This document shows positions 26,443 through 35,012 of a stretch of DNA of 64,000 bases, one piece after another. Numbering within the stretch: the first letter of the stretch is position 1; each line of letters starts with the position of its first letter. The stretch is from NCBI RefSeq assembly GCF_038784515.1, contig NZ_CP152376.1, positions 1,364,001 to 1,428,000 on the forward strand, written 5' to 3'. This DNA comes from Rhodoferax sp. GW822-FHT02A01 (GTDB lineage Bacteria; Pseudomonadota; Gammaproteobacteria; Burkholderiales; Burkholderiaceae_C). The notes below the pieces were generated by a model. It saw nothing but the letters and a program-made list of their open reading frames with translations, searched no databases and was not told the origin of the DNA. A program made the translations under genes and the position numbers.

Positions 26443-29046
26443 ATGAATTACGCCGCTCCACGATCCATCAATGAAGAAGGGCGACTGGCTCGATTACGGG
26501 CACTGCAAGTGCTCGATTCCGAGCCAGAACCAATATTTGACGCTCTGACACGTACCGCATCTGCCATTTGCAATGCTCCCATTGCCTTGCTGAGCCTAGT
26601 AAGTGCTGACCGGCAGTGGTTTAAGTCCAACATCGGGCTGGAAGGAACAGCCGAAACGTCCCGAGAAGTGGCTTTTTGTGCCCATGCAATTCTGGGTACG
26701 GACCTGATGGAGGTCCCTGATGCCATGGAAGATCCCAGGTTTTGCTTAAACCCACTGGTCATCGGGCAACCACATATTCGCTTCTATGCTGGAGCTCCGG
26801 TGGTCATGTCAGAGGGCGAAAGTGTTGGCACCTTGTGCGTAATCGATACCCAACCACGTGTGCTAAATGATGTGCAACGCAAGGTGTTGTCGGATCTCGC
26901 GCTTGTTGCTTCAAAAGCACTGGATATGCGCCAACGCGCCTTGGAATTGGATCAGCTACACGCACGAACTGCAGAAAAGGCGCAGGAGATAAGTACGCAA
27001 GAAGCGCTCTATCACGCTATCGTTGAAGACCAAACTGATCTTGTCTCTCTATCACTACCAAGCGGCGAATTGACTTATGTCAATGAAGCATATGCCAAGC
27101 ATTTCGCACTGACGCCTAAAGACATGGTTGGACGCAACCTGTTTGACTATGTTTCAGTAAAGGATCGGGACGCTGTTGCATCCCATTTGCAGAAGCTTTG
27201 CGAAGGGCCCGGGGTTGCGTATGGTGAAAATCAAATGCGTTCTGCAAAAGGTGAAGAACGCTGGATGGCCTGGTCCAATCGATCCATCGGTGACGAGAAC
27301 GATCACGTCATTTCCCTACATTCCGTGGGCAGGGACATCACGGATCGCAAGCAGGCCGAATTTGCCTTGAAGGCAAGCCAGAATCGTTTGCGTGCACTGT
27401 ATGAGTCCACTCCGGCGATGCTGCATTCCATCGATCGACAGGGACGAATACTGTACGTGAGCGATATGTGGCTCCGAAGTTTGGGATACACCCGAGAAGA
27501 AGTAGTCGGTAAGCGCTCCACGGACTTTCTCACCCCGGCCTCGCGAGACTACGCGACGAACGATGTGCTGCCTAATTTTTTTGAGTCTGGTCGGATCGAA
27601 GACATCGAGTACCAGATGGTTCGGAAAGATGGAACGGTTATCGACATAGTGATGTCTGCAATATTGGAACGTGACTCGTCCGGGCAACCAGAGCACTCAT
27701 TGGCCATCATTCAGGATGTAACTGAAAAGAAGGCGATGTCAGCTGCCTTGATCGCGAAAGAGGAGCGTTTGTCTTTGGCAACGTCCGTCAATGGCATAGG
27801 CATCTGGGAAGTTGATCTAAAGACTGGGAAGGTCGAGTGGACCGACACCATGTTCGAAATCTTTGGCAGTACCCCTGCATCCTTTGGTGGCACGCTTGAA
27901 GATTGGTCAAGCAAACTGCATCCAAAAGATTACCAGCGAAGCGTGACTGAATTTCAGAAGGCCATTGAGACCTATCAACCTATCGATTTTGACTTTCGCG
28001 TACTTACAGACAATGGGGAAATTCGCCACGTGCATGCCCGCGCGGAAGTGATTCGAGATGAGCATGGTAATGCAACCCGTGTGCTAGGTACGAACTACGA
28101 TGTGTCAGAGCGCAAAGAGGTAGAGCGTGCACTGGCCCGTAGCGAGCGGCGTTTGCGGTTAATTGCCAACAATTTGCCCGTGCTCATTTCCCATGTGGAT
28201 ATGGACTACCGGTATACCTTTACGAACGACAAATACCAAACATGGTTCCATTTGAAAGAGGGCTCCACTGTTGGGAAGACAGTCGCTGAGGTGTTTGGTG
28301 AAGAGGTTTTTGCTGGGGTTAAGTCCTATATGGCGGAGGCAATGACTGGCAAGGATGTGTCATTTGAACTCACGAACACAATTCCTGGCTCGCCAACCAA
28401 CTTGTACGTGCACTACGTGCCAGACAGAGATGCTCAAGGTACAGTCACAGGTATCTTTGGCATGGTGCTTGATCGTACAGAACAACACCAGGCGCAAGCG
28501 CGCCTTGAGGCAAGTGAGCGGCAGCTCCGTGCGGTGACAGACAATCTGCCGGTTTTAATTGCCTATGTCGATACGGAGGAGCGACTGCAGTTTCTCAATG
28601 CAACATTCAAAGACTGGTTGGGAATTGATTTGCAATGGGCAACTGGGCGCTCGATCCATGAAGTCCTCGGCGACGTCCGCTATGAAAAACGTAGGGATGC
28701 CCTACGAAAGGCGCTTGCGGGCGAGCGCATTGAATTCGATTCTGAAATTAATGAGAAGGGTGTCCACCGATACCTGCGAACCATCTTTATTCCTGACGTG
28801 TGGCCTGATGGCGTAGCACATGGCGCATATGTGCTTAGCTTGGATGTGACGGACGTAAAGCGGGTGGAGAAGGAACTTCAGGATATCGCTCGTATAGACC
28901 CGCGGGGCTACCAAACAGGCGGCAGTTTGATGAGAAGCTTGGGCAAGCCATTGCACGCTGCCAACGCACCGGTTCACGTATGGCTCTCATGTACCTGGAT
29001 ATTGATCACTTCAAATCCATCAATGACACTTACGGGCATGGCGTAG
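26443..29046 (+). CDS. GAF and multi-PAS sensor portion of a frameshifted diguanylate cyclase
   Basis: The 867-residue frame holds a GAF domain (about 20-165) and about five PAS domains in a row: residues ~190-305 (SGELTYVNEAYAKHFALTP), ~310-430 (RILYVSDMWLRSLGYTREE), ~440-570 with a PAS_3-type IWEVDLKTGKVEWTD, ~575-695 and ~700-815. It ends with RVEKELQDIARIDP, the usual entry to a GGDEF domain. At about 28906 the frame is lost; the last ~44 residues are out-of-frame translation. Comparison with the expected DPLTGLPNRR shows four bases missing. As it stands, the product is a sensor without an output domain. No membrane helix is present. Confidence 0.75.
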   Translation: MNYAAPRSINEEGRLARLRALQVLDSEPEPIFDALTRTASAICNAPIALLSLVSADRQWFKSNIGLEGTAETSREVAFCAHAILGTDLMEVPDAMEDPRFCLNPLVIGQPHIRFYAGAPVVMSEGESVGTLCVIDTQPRVLNDVQRKVLSDLALVASKALDMRQRALELDQLHARTAEKAQEISTQEALYHAIVEDQTDLVSLSLPSGELTYVNEAYAKHFALTPKDMVGRNLFDYVSVKDRDAVASHLQKLCEGPGVAYGENQMRSAKGEERWMAWSNRSIGDENDHVISLHSVGRDITDRKQAEFALKASQNRLRALYESTPAMLHSIDRQGRILYVSDMWLRSLGYTREEVVGKRSTDFLTPASRDYATNDVLPNFFESGRIEDIEYQMVRKDGTVIDIVMSAILERDSSGQPEHSLAIIQDVTEKKAMSAALIAKEERLSLATSVNGIGIWEVDLKTGKVEWTDTMFEIFGSTPASFGGTLEDWSSKLHPKDYQRSVTEFQKAIETYQPIDFDFRVLTDNGEIRHVHARAEVIRDEHGNATRVLGTNYDVSERKEVERALARSERRLRLIANNLPVLISHVDMDYRYTFTNDKYQTWFHLKEGSTVGKTVAEVFGEEVFAGVKSYMAEAMTGKDVSFELTNTIPGSPTNLYVHYVPDRDAQGTVTGIFGMVLDRTEQHQAQARLEASERQLRAVTDNLPVLIAYVDTEERLQFLNATFKDWLGIDLQWATGRSIHEVLGDVRYEKRRDALRKALAGERIEFDSEINEKGVHRYLRTIFIPDVWPDGVAHGAYVLSLDVTDVKRVEKELQDIARIDPRGYQTGGSLMRSLGKPLHAANAPVHVWLSCTWILITSNPSMTLTGMA

Positions 29047-29387
29047 GTGATCTTGTATTGTGTGAAGTTGCAAATCGCCTGAAGTCGAGCATCCGGGTTA
29101 CAGATACGGCAGCTCGTTTGGCAGGCGACGAATTTGTCCTCATCTTGGAGGATCTGAGTGACCAAGATGAGGTGCAGATGATCGCTGAAAAGCTGGTAGG
29201 AACCATACGGGCAACAATGCAGCTAGGGGATCATAAGATCCACGCTACAACAAGCATAGGCATTACCCTCTGCGAGGGCAATGAATTGAATCCTGCTGCG
29301 TTAGTTGCTCGGGCTGATCGTGCGCTGTATCAAGCCAAGGCCGCCGGTCGTGATACGTTTTGGTTAGACGTACCGCCTGGCACTTGA
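28907..29387 (+). pseudogene. Separated GGDEF (diguanylate cyclase) domain of the preceding gene
   Basis: Reading in the third frame from about 28907 gives GLPNRRQFDEKLGQAIARC, then MYLDIDHFKSINDTYGH, the active-site loop RLAGDEFVLIL (AGDEF, a functional variant of GGDEF) and TTSIGITLCEG. This is a complete cyclase domain continuous with the upstream multi-PAS gene apart from the lesion near 28906. An ATG at 28980 could start a 135-residue piece, but that lacks the first helix. Without repair or frameshifting this domain should not be made. Confidence 0.8.
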
Positions 29388-29706
29388 TGTTCGGTATTCA
29401 GGGCGACACATCATAAGTCAAGGTTGCTGCGCATGGCCAGACCGTGCTCGTTCAACTTCGACAAGAATCGCTTCTGATGTGGCGGACATTGGAACCGGCT
29501 GGTGATTTCAATGCAAATTGAATCCCTCAAATTTGAAATTTTCGATACACTCCCGATTGGGGGCGGAGCTATGCCCTCACAACCCCGCTAAGCAGGGTAG
29601 CGTTATGAGCGCGTAACAATGGGCGTGATGCCCTAGGTTCGGATGCATTCTGTTGTGGACTGCACCATATTGCTGCGTAAGCCCTGCTCGCCCTAAATTT
29701 TTCATT
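29388..29706. other. Gene-free region, possible structured leader RNA
   Basis: About 320 bases with no convincing gene. From about 29555 the sequence is rich in short inverted pairs (for example GGGC GTGAT GCCC near 29619-29631, and CCCGCT/AGCAGGG near 29584-29600), leading into three terminator-like hairpins. On the minus strand near 29400-29500 a short stretch reads like the end of a protein, but it is too short to name. A non-coding transcript is possible. Confidence 0.3.
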
Positions 29707-29781
29707 GCCCGCCTTGTGCGGGCTTTTTTGTGCCCGCTCCACGCGGGTTTCTCAATGGCCCGCCTTCGAGCGGGTTTTTTT
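29707..29781 (+). terminator. Tandem array of three terminator-like hairpins
   Basis: Hairpin 1 is GCCCGC (29707-29712) with GCGGGC (29718-29723) and six T. Hairpin 2 is CCCGC (29733-29737) with GCGGG (29743-29747) and TTT. Hairpin 3 is CCCGC (29759-29763) with GCGGG (29770-29774) and seven T. The stems are nearly identical, the loops differ, and they repeat every 26 to 27 bases. This looks like a repeated terminator or attenuator that lies just before a small ORF. Confidence 0.7.
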
Positions 29782-29794
29782 CTGGACAACACCC

Positions 29795-29899
29795 ATGCGT
29801 AAGCTATTCAAGCTCGCGAAACGGTGGATTCCACTCTTAGCCGGTGCAAGCACCGTGCTTAAGAATGTGATCGACCTGATCGCCCATTTGCTGAAGTAA
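29795..29899 (+). CDS. Possible 34-residue cationic amphipathic peptide
   Basis: An ATG 14 bases after the last hairpin opens a 34-codon frame, MRKLFKLAKRWIPLLAGAST followed by VLKNVIDLIAHLLK. It has seven basic residues, one acidic, and strong amphipathic helical periodicity, as in membrane-active peptides and type I toxins. The ribosome-binding site is weak. A longer in-frame reading from 29705 would translate the hairpins and is rejected. Whether it is expressed is unknown. Confidence 0.35.
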   Translation: MRKLFKLAKRWIPLLAGASTVLKNVIDLIAHLLK

Positions 29900-29968
29900 G
29901 CCCGCGTGACCCGTCTGCCTTCGTAATCTAGGAAGCCAGACTGTCATCGCCGAAGAGCGTTTTGACAG

Positions 29969-30379
29969 TCAAGGCCCAAACTCGCCCAAAATTTGCCCGC
30001 TGACTAGTTTTCGAGCATCAGCTATTGCCTCTTCGAGCCTTTCATAGAGGCGTATGGGAGTACCTTGTTCAGGTAGATTGCGGTACTCCTCCACAAATGC
30101 CTTCACCATGGAATTGTTTGTCACCACGAATTTTTGAACCTTGGCATTGCTTTGCTTTGACCCGTAATCGACTACCCATACGTCTTCAACGCAAGTACTC
30201 AGCTTCTCTAGACCCAAAAACGCATCTATTGGCAGGAAATCAAGCACTATCACTTTGAGCCCATCGAAGCGATGGTCGCCATGGCATGCGTTGTTGGCGG
30301 CGACAAGGTCTTCAACCGACGTAATGCCTGTGAACCGGACGAGCGCCAAGTCCGGGCTCCAAATGATGCTCCAACTCAT
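29969..30379 (-). CDS. STAS/SpoIIAA-like small protein
   Basis: About 136 residues from an ATG at 30379 preceded by AAGGA. MSWSIIWSPDLALVRFTGI, then DGLKVIVLDFLPID and VVDYGSKQSNAKVQKFVVTN, give the alternating strand-helix pattern of SpoIIAA-like proteins that are common in proteobacteria with unknown roles. A 27-residue N-terminal extension to 30460 is possible but has no ribosome-binding site. No phosphoacceptor serine can be assigned with confidence. Confidence 0.65.
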   Translation of the reverse strand: MSWSIIWSPDLALVRFTGITSVEDLVAANNACHGDHRFDGLKVIVLDFLPIDAFLGLEKLSTCVEDVWVVDYGSKQSNAKVQKFVVTNNSMVKAFVEEYRNLPEQGTPIRLYERLEEAIADARKLVSGQILGEFGP

Positions 30380-30496
30380 ATCATTCCTTGAATTATTGTT
30401 ATCGGTAGTTTCGGCCCTCCCACTGATCCGCACCTGACAAGCATCAATTTTTCCCAGCACATCCGCAAATATCTTGAAAGCAAATGGAGTCTTCGT

Positions 30497-30910
30497 CTAC
30501 CCGGCACTCTCGTCCTTGAGGAACTGTTCCAGCATCTTCCTGTACCTCGGCCACCTTGGCCAGTCCTCCTTCTGCTCCCACGTCTCCCAGGTACACCGAT
30601 CCACCTTTTGCATAATTGCCACTTCTTCAATTGATAACCCAAGTGACCGTCGCTTGTGCCGCAAACGTGCCCCGACGCCTTCCGGTACTGGTTCCGGGTT
30701 ATACCCAAGGAGTTCTGTGACTTTTGGTACCAGCCTGACGGGGAGTTCCTTTGTCAGGTTCTTTTCCCAGTTAAGCACGGTGGCCGCAGTCACCCCCAAG
30801 CGGTCGGCAAACTGCTTCTGGGTTTCCCCAAGTTCCCTCCGCTTTTTGGCAATATGGTCGCCAACGGTGACCGGAACTTTGAAAAGCGCCACTTTTCGGA
30901 CGTATGGCAC
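30497..30910 (-). CDS. Regulator with two tandem XRE helix-turn-helix domains
   Basis: About 137 residues. Two XRE repeats are visible: VGDHIAKKRRELGETQKQFA through TAATVLNWEKN, and VGARLRHKRRSLGLSIEEVA through RCTWETWEQ. Similarity of the two openings suggests internal duplication. The start is a GTG at 30910 or 30892; longer reading to 31174 would be antisense to the comM remnant and is rejected. The gene abuts the truncated comM end to end on opposite strands, so it lies at or next to a rearrangement junction. Confidence 0.7.
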   Translation of the reverse strand: MPYVRKVALFKVPVTVGDHIAKKRRELGETQKQFADRLGVTAATVLNWEKNLTKELPVRLVPKVTELLGYNPEPVPEGVGARLRHKRRSLGLSIEEVAIMQKVDRCTWETWEQKEDWPRWPRYRKMLEQFLKDESAG

Positions 30911-30929
30911 ATATGGTAAGAAGGCAACG

Positions 30930-31403
30930 CGGCCATGTCCCTGCGGACATTTTGGCAGCACGGCACAGCGCTGCCGCTGCGCACCGGACCAAATTGCGCG
31001 GTACCAGGGCAGGCTGAGCGGGCCGCTGCTGGATCGCATTGACTTGCATGTGGAAGTGCCCAGCATCCCCACGTCCGACTTGCTGGGTGCTCCGGTCGGT
31101 GAGTCGTCCGGGCAGATACGTGCGCGCTGTCTGGTTGCGCGTGAGCGGGCGCTGGTGCGCCAGGGCAAGACCAATCAACTGCTGACGGCTGGTGAAATCG
31201 ATGCGCACGCATGTCCGGACGAACCCACGGTCCAATTCCTGCGCTCGGCCGCGTCCCGGCTGGGTTGGTCCGCGCGAGGAATCCACAGGACCCTGAAAGT
31301 CGCCCGCACCATCGCAGATCTGGCCGGCAGCGAAAGGATTGAGCTGCTGCACGCCGCCGAGGCTCTGCAATACCGCCAGCATGTGGCCCAACGGACAGCA
31401 TGA
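30930..31403 (+). pseudogene. comM: 3' remnant of comM (YifB-type Mg-chelatase-like ATPase)
   Basis: Reading gives PCPCGHFGSTAQRCRCAPDQ, then YQGRLSGPLLDRIDLHVEVP and the C-terminal RGIHRTLKVARTIADLAGS, ending HVAQRTA. These are the last ~155 residues of ComM, a roughly 500-residue ATPase that aids natural transformation. Everything before the zinc-like PCPCG segment, including the Walker motifs, is missing. To the left, similarity stops sharply around 30911-30933, where the XRE gene begins on the other strand. The 5' part is not elsewhere in the window. Confidence 0.85.
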
Positions 31404-31516
31404 AGTTCAGCGATGGTCTTTGGACACGATCTTCATGTGCGCTTCCAGGTGAACCCACAGCACACCTTCTGCGCTACCATCGCTGCCAGACTTGAGAGGA
31501 CGCCTCGCGTAATGCC

Positions 31517-32101
31517 ATGAGTACCCATATAGAAACCATAGACCAGATACCCGTGGCACTGGGTGGCTCAGGTGCCGAATTCGCAGCCCAACTGTTGTCC
31601 GCTCCCGAGGCCATGACTGGCCTCACGCTCGAAGAGGCACGTGTTGTGGTGGGATATATGACGCCCCGCTTTGTGCCCGCCAACACAACGTTCATACGCG
31701 AAGGCGATGCCAGCGACAGTGGCTTCATGGCACTTCTCATAGAGGGTGAGGTGGTGGTGGAGCGCGTGACCATCAACAACAATGAACCTGTCACCATCCG
31801 CGTCATGGGCCCGGGAAGTCTGATTGGTGAAATTGGCTTGGTCGACAGCGAGCCACGCTCCGCATCGTGCACGGCCAATACGGATCTGTGGTGCGCCATT
31901 CTCACCCGCGACGCCATCAAAGCCATGATCCAGCACGACCCTGTGGTTGCAGCGCGCCTGTTGTTGGGCGTATCTGCCAGCATTGCCGAGCGTCTGCGAG
32001 ACACCAACCGCCAACTCAAGCTCTATGCCCGTCTTGCTACCGCCATGCGCGAGGAGCTGGCGCATTCCAGCACGCCGGCTTCTCCTATCAAAGGCACATA
32101 A
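31517..32101 (+). CDS. Cyclic-nucleotide-binding-domain protein without HTH
   Basis: A 194-residue protein. Residues ~45-155 form a cNMP-binding domain with [20 protein letters not shown] and a phosphate-binding cassette [15 protein letters not shown], in which the arginine that contacts cAMP or cGMP is kept. There is no C-terminal helix-turn-helix, so it is not a standard Crp/Fnr regulator. recQ follows on the same strand within about 25 bases, but a functional link is not evident. Confidence 0.82.
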   Translation: MSTHIETIDQIPVALGGSGAEFAAQLLSAPEAMTGLTLEEARVVVGYMTPRFVPANTTFIREGDASDSGFMALLIEGEVVVERVTINNNEPVTIRVMGPGSLIGEIGLVDSEPRSASCTANTDLWCAILTRDAIKAMIQHDPVVAARLLLGVSASIAERLRDTNRQLKLYARLATAMREELAHSSTPASPIKGT

Positions 32102-32124
32102 GGCGTTATCGCCCGCATATCGCT

Positions 32125-33978
32125 TTGTCCCACCACCAGATACTTCGCGACGTCTTCGGATACGCACAATTTCGCGGTCCCCAGCAGGATATTGTTGAAC
32201 ACATGGTTGCCGGGCGTGACGCCCTGGTTCTCATGCCCACCGGGGGCGGCAAGAGCCTGTGCTACCAGATCCCCGCCATTGCGCGCCAACGCCTGGGACA
32301 CGGTGTCACCATCGTAGTTTCACCGCTGATTGCGCTCATGCACGACCAGGTGGGTGCACTGCATGAAGCCGGTGTGAGTGCGGCGTTTCTCAACTCGACT
32401 TTGAGCGGTGACGAGTCCTACCAGATCGAGCAACGCATGCTGCGTGGCGAGATCACGCTTCTGTACGCAGCGCCCGAGCGATTGACCACGCCACGCTTTC
32501 TGGCACTGCTGGATTCGTTGTTTGAACGCGGGCTGCTGAGCATGTTCGCCATCGACGAGGCTCATTGCGTAAGCCAGTGGGGACACGACTTCAGGCCCGA
32601 ATACCGTGCACTGACCGTACTGCACGAGCGCTTTGCCGGAGTGCCACGCATGGCGCTGACGGCTACGGCCGACGCGCTGACGCGGGAAGACATCGTGGAG
32701 CGCCTCCAGCTCGAGGACGCTCGCGCCTTCGTGAGCAGCTTCGACCGCCCCAACATCCGCTACACCATTGTGGAAAAGCGCGATAGCACCTTGCAATTGC
32801 TGCGATTCATTGAGCGCGAGCATCCGGGTGACGCAGGCATTGTGTATTGCCAGTCCCGCCGCAAGGTGGAAGATATGGCCAACACGCTTGTGGACGCCGG
32901 CATCAATGCCCTGCCCTACCATGCCGGCCTGGACAACAAGACGCGCCAGACCCACCAAGATCGCTTTCTGCGCGAGGAAGGCATTGTGATGGTCGCCACC
33001 ATTGCCTTCGGCATGGGCATCGACAAACCCGACGTTCGCTTTGTCGCCCACCTGGACATGCCCAAGAACATCGAAGGCTACTACCAGGAAACCGGGCGTG
33101 CCGGACGCGATGGTCTGCCCGCAAATGCCTGGATGGCTTACGGTCTGCAGGATGTGGTGAACCAACGCCGGATGATCGATGAGAGCCCTGCTGGCGAAGA
33201 CTTCAAGCAGGTCATGCGCGGCAAGCTAGATGCACTGCTGGCATTGGCCGAAGCCACCAATTGCCGACGCATGCGTCTGTTAGGTTACTTTGGCGAACAA
33301 AGCCAACCCTGTGGCAATTGCGATAACTGCCTGCACCCGCCAGCGGTGTGGGACGGCACAGATGCCGCACGCAAGTTGCTCAGCACGGTGTACCGCATCC
33401 AGCAAATGAGCGGCATGAGCTTTGGCGCCGGTCACGTGATGGATGTGGTGCGCGGCAAGACGACTGAAAAGACCAGCCAGTATGGGCATGAAGCGCTGAG
33501 CACTTTCGGGATTGGCGCAGGCTTCAGCGAAATGCAGTTACGCGGCGTGCTGCGCCAGATGATTGCCATGGGCGCCATCCATGTGGACGGGCAGGCTTTC
33601 AACACATTGCAGCTCACGGAACAGTCTCGCGCCGTGCTGCGAGGTGAAGTGCCTGTGCTCCTGCGGGAGTCTGCTGCGGAGAAGGACAAGCGGCCCAAGC
33701 GAAATGCACGCCTGGGTGCTGTGGTAAAGGCTCCCATTTCCCTGGACAGCGAGGGCTTGCTACGGTACTCGGCCCTGAAGGCGTGGCGCGCCGAGGTGGC
33801 ACGCCAGCACAATTTGCCCGCCTATGTGATTTTTCATGATGCGACGCTGGCGGCCATTGCCCAGCGGGCGCCTCAGTCTTTGGATGATTTACAAGGCATC
33901 AGCGGCATAGGCATCAAGAAGCTGGAGGCCTATGCCGAGGAAGTACTGCGCGTGGTGGCAATTGCCTGTGTCACCTGA
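32125..33978 (+). CDS. recQ: ATP-dependent DNA helicase RecQ
   Basis: About 617 residues. The order is a DEAD-like helicase with [16 protein letters not shown] and [17 protein letters not shown], helicase C with [10 protein letters not shown] and [10 protein letters not shown], a RecQ zinc-binding domain ([19 protein letters not shown]), a winged helix (RQC), and an HRDC domain near the C terminus ([18 protein letters not shown]). The best start is a TTG at 32125; the same frame stays open upstream to 31867 but overlaps the cNMP-protein gene. A hairpin CCTGAC-TGTG-GTCAGG overlaps the stop codon (33974-33989). Confidence 0.93.
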   Translation: MSHHQILRDVFGYAQFRGPQQDIVEHMVAGRDALVLMPTGGGKSLCYQIPAIARQRLGHGVTIVVSPLIALMHDQVGALHEAGVSAAFLNSTLSGDESYQIEQRMLRGEITLLYAAPERLTTPRFLALLDSLFERGLLSMFAIDEAHCVSQWGHDFRPEYRALTVLHERFAGVPRMALTATADALTREDIVERLQLEDARAFVSSFDRPNIRYTIVEKRDSTLQLLRFIEREHPGDAGIVYCQSRRKVEDMANTLVDAGINALPYHAGLDNKTRQTHQDRFLREEGIVMVATIAFGMGIDKPDVRFVAHLDMPKNIEGYYQETGRAGRDGLPANAWMAYGLQDVVNQRRMIDESPAGEDFKQVMRGKLDALLALAEATNCRRMRLLGYFGEQSQPCGNCDNCLHPPAVWDGTDAARKLLSTVYRIQQMSGMSFGAGHVMDVVRGKTTEKTSQYGHEALSTFGIGAGFSEMQLRGVLRQMIAMGAIHVDGQAFNTLQLTEQSRAVLRGEVPVLLRESAAEKDKRPKRNARLGAVVKAPISLDSEGLLRYSALKAWRAEVARQHNLPAYVIFHDATLAAIAQRAPQSLDDLQGISGIGIKKLEAYAEEVLRVVAIACVT

Positions 33979-33989
33979 CTGTGGTCAGG

Positions 33990-34283
33990 CTAGTGCTGCC
34001 TAAATCCGTTCTCAAAGGACATGGCTGCGCCCGTCATGGTGTTTTGCAGGCGGGCAATGGCGCGGTTGTGGCGCTCGCACGATGCGGCCTTTGCGGCTTG
34101 TTGACGGTGATGCTGGATAAGCGCCTGTAGCTTGGTACGGCAGGTGTCCAAAGCGCCTGCAAAATTCAGCGCGATGTAGGCGGAGTGATCGTTATGGGTC
34201 TGGCGAAATTCGTCAGACCAATAGTTGAACAATTGCCATTTGTAGGTGCCCTTTTCAGGAACCTGAATCGTATCTCTGTGCAT
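33990..34283 (-). CDS. Small hypothetical protein
   Basis: A 97-residue soluble protein convergent with recQ. It reads MHRDTIQVPEKGTYKWQLFN, then SAYIALNFAGALDTCRTKLQ, and ends in a helical, basic region. The opening (Y-x-W-Q-L-F-x-Y-W) and the helical remainder are protein-like, but I do not recognise the family. The ribosome-binding site is weak. Confidence rests on length, codon pattern and lack of overlap. Confidence 0.5.
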   Translation of the reverse strand: MHRDTIQVPEKGTYKWQLFNYWSDEFRQTHNDHSAYIALNFAGALDTCRTKLQALIQHHRQQAAKAASCERHNRAIARLQNTMTGAAMSFENGFRQH

Positions 34284-34475
34284 ATATACAGTGAAAGTCT
34301 ATGAACACGGATGCTTGTCGCATATCTCATGCATCCCCCTGCGTGTATTGACGCGCCAACCGTCCAAACGGTTGACAAATGATGAAATGCGCATGTAACC
34401 AAATGCAGTGGCTTATTGGGTTCTTTGGCGAAATAGATAGAATCCGTGTCAAGAACTCTTAAGGAAGACACCCTA

Positions 34476-34610
34476 ATGTCCGCTCACCATACTGAAGCCA
34501 CTTCGTCTGACACCGTTGAAGGCGTCGTGCCCATGATCCCGGTGATATTGCCTCTGGCTGGCGCCGTACTGATCTTCCTACTGGCATTCATTGCCGTCTC
34601 CATGGCCTGA
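34476..34610 (+). CDS. 44-residue single-pass membrane protein
   Basis: An ATG at 34476, nine bases after AAGGAAG, opens a 44-codon frame: MSAHHTEATSSDTVEGVVPM and then a hydrophobic helix (IPVILPLAGAVLIFLLAFIA) ending VSMA. A strong terminator follows 40 bases later, so the small gene has all the parts of an independent transcript. Short histidine-containing peptides of this shape accompany respiratory or transport complexes, but no such partner is adjacent. Function unknown. Confidence 0.6.
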   Translation: MSAHHTEATSSDTVEGVVPMIPVILPLAGAVLIFLLAFIAVSMA

Positions 34611-34650
34611 CCCGTCCGGGTTCCTCCGCCCTCCTTCCGCTCAAGATTGA

Positions 34651-34693
34651 AGAAAAGCCTTCGCGGGCCCTCGTGGCTCCCGAGGGCTTTTCT
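34651..34693 (+). terminator. Terminator after the 44-residue membrane protein
   Basis: A long, nearly perfect stem: AGAAAAGCC-T-TCG on the left (from 34651) pairs with CGAGGGCTTTTCT on the right (to about 34693), extended by CGGG/CCCG near the loop. A tail of T ends it; the symmetric A and T runs make it usable on both strands. Confidence 0.7.
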
Positions 34694-34832
34694 GCGTGCG
34701 CAACTATCCCCGTAGGCCATAGCTGCGCCACCAAGGTGCTACAAGACCATTGCTGTCGGTCATTGACTCGGAAACAGTTGCATTCGTCCTGCCATGCAAT
34801 CACATCGCAAAACTCCAACCCAATGGATGTAT

Positions 34833-34859
34833 AAAGTAATGCATTTTTTGCATTACTTT
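34833..34859. promoter_or_regulatory. Perfect 11-bp palindrome upstream of pckG
   Basis: Arms AAAGTAATGCA (34833-34843) and TGCATTACTTT (34849-34859) around five T. The repeat lies about 155 bases before the pckG start in an otherwise gene-free region of about 320 bases after the preceding terminator. It could be an operator for a dimeric regulator or a hairpin in the leader. Confidence 0.45.
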
Positions 34860-35012
34860 TGGATGTAATTACTTGGTAACTCCGGTACCGGTTCATAGAA
34901 TCGACGACTCATCCAAACGAACTTCCTTCGAAGTGCGCTTGGCGAGTCCCCTTTTCAAAGAGCTTCCCACAGTTTTTTTGAAAAGGCGATTTTCAAACTT
35001 AGGAGCTTTTTC

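Noticed and set aside
29707..29781. Repeat array considered as a CRISPR
   Set aside because: The units are hairpins with T runs about 26 bases apart with no spacers of the right size and no cas genes.
29705..29794. N-terminal extension of the cationic peptide
   Set aside because: It would translate the three terminator hairpins; the residues are Cys/Trp/Arg-rich noise.
30911..31174. N-terminal extension of the XRE protein
   Set aside because: It is antisense to the recognisable comM remnant and resembles translated noise.
31867..32124. N-terminal extension of recQ through the cNMP-protein gene
   Set aside because: The extra residues have no RecQ character and overlap a good upstream gene.
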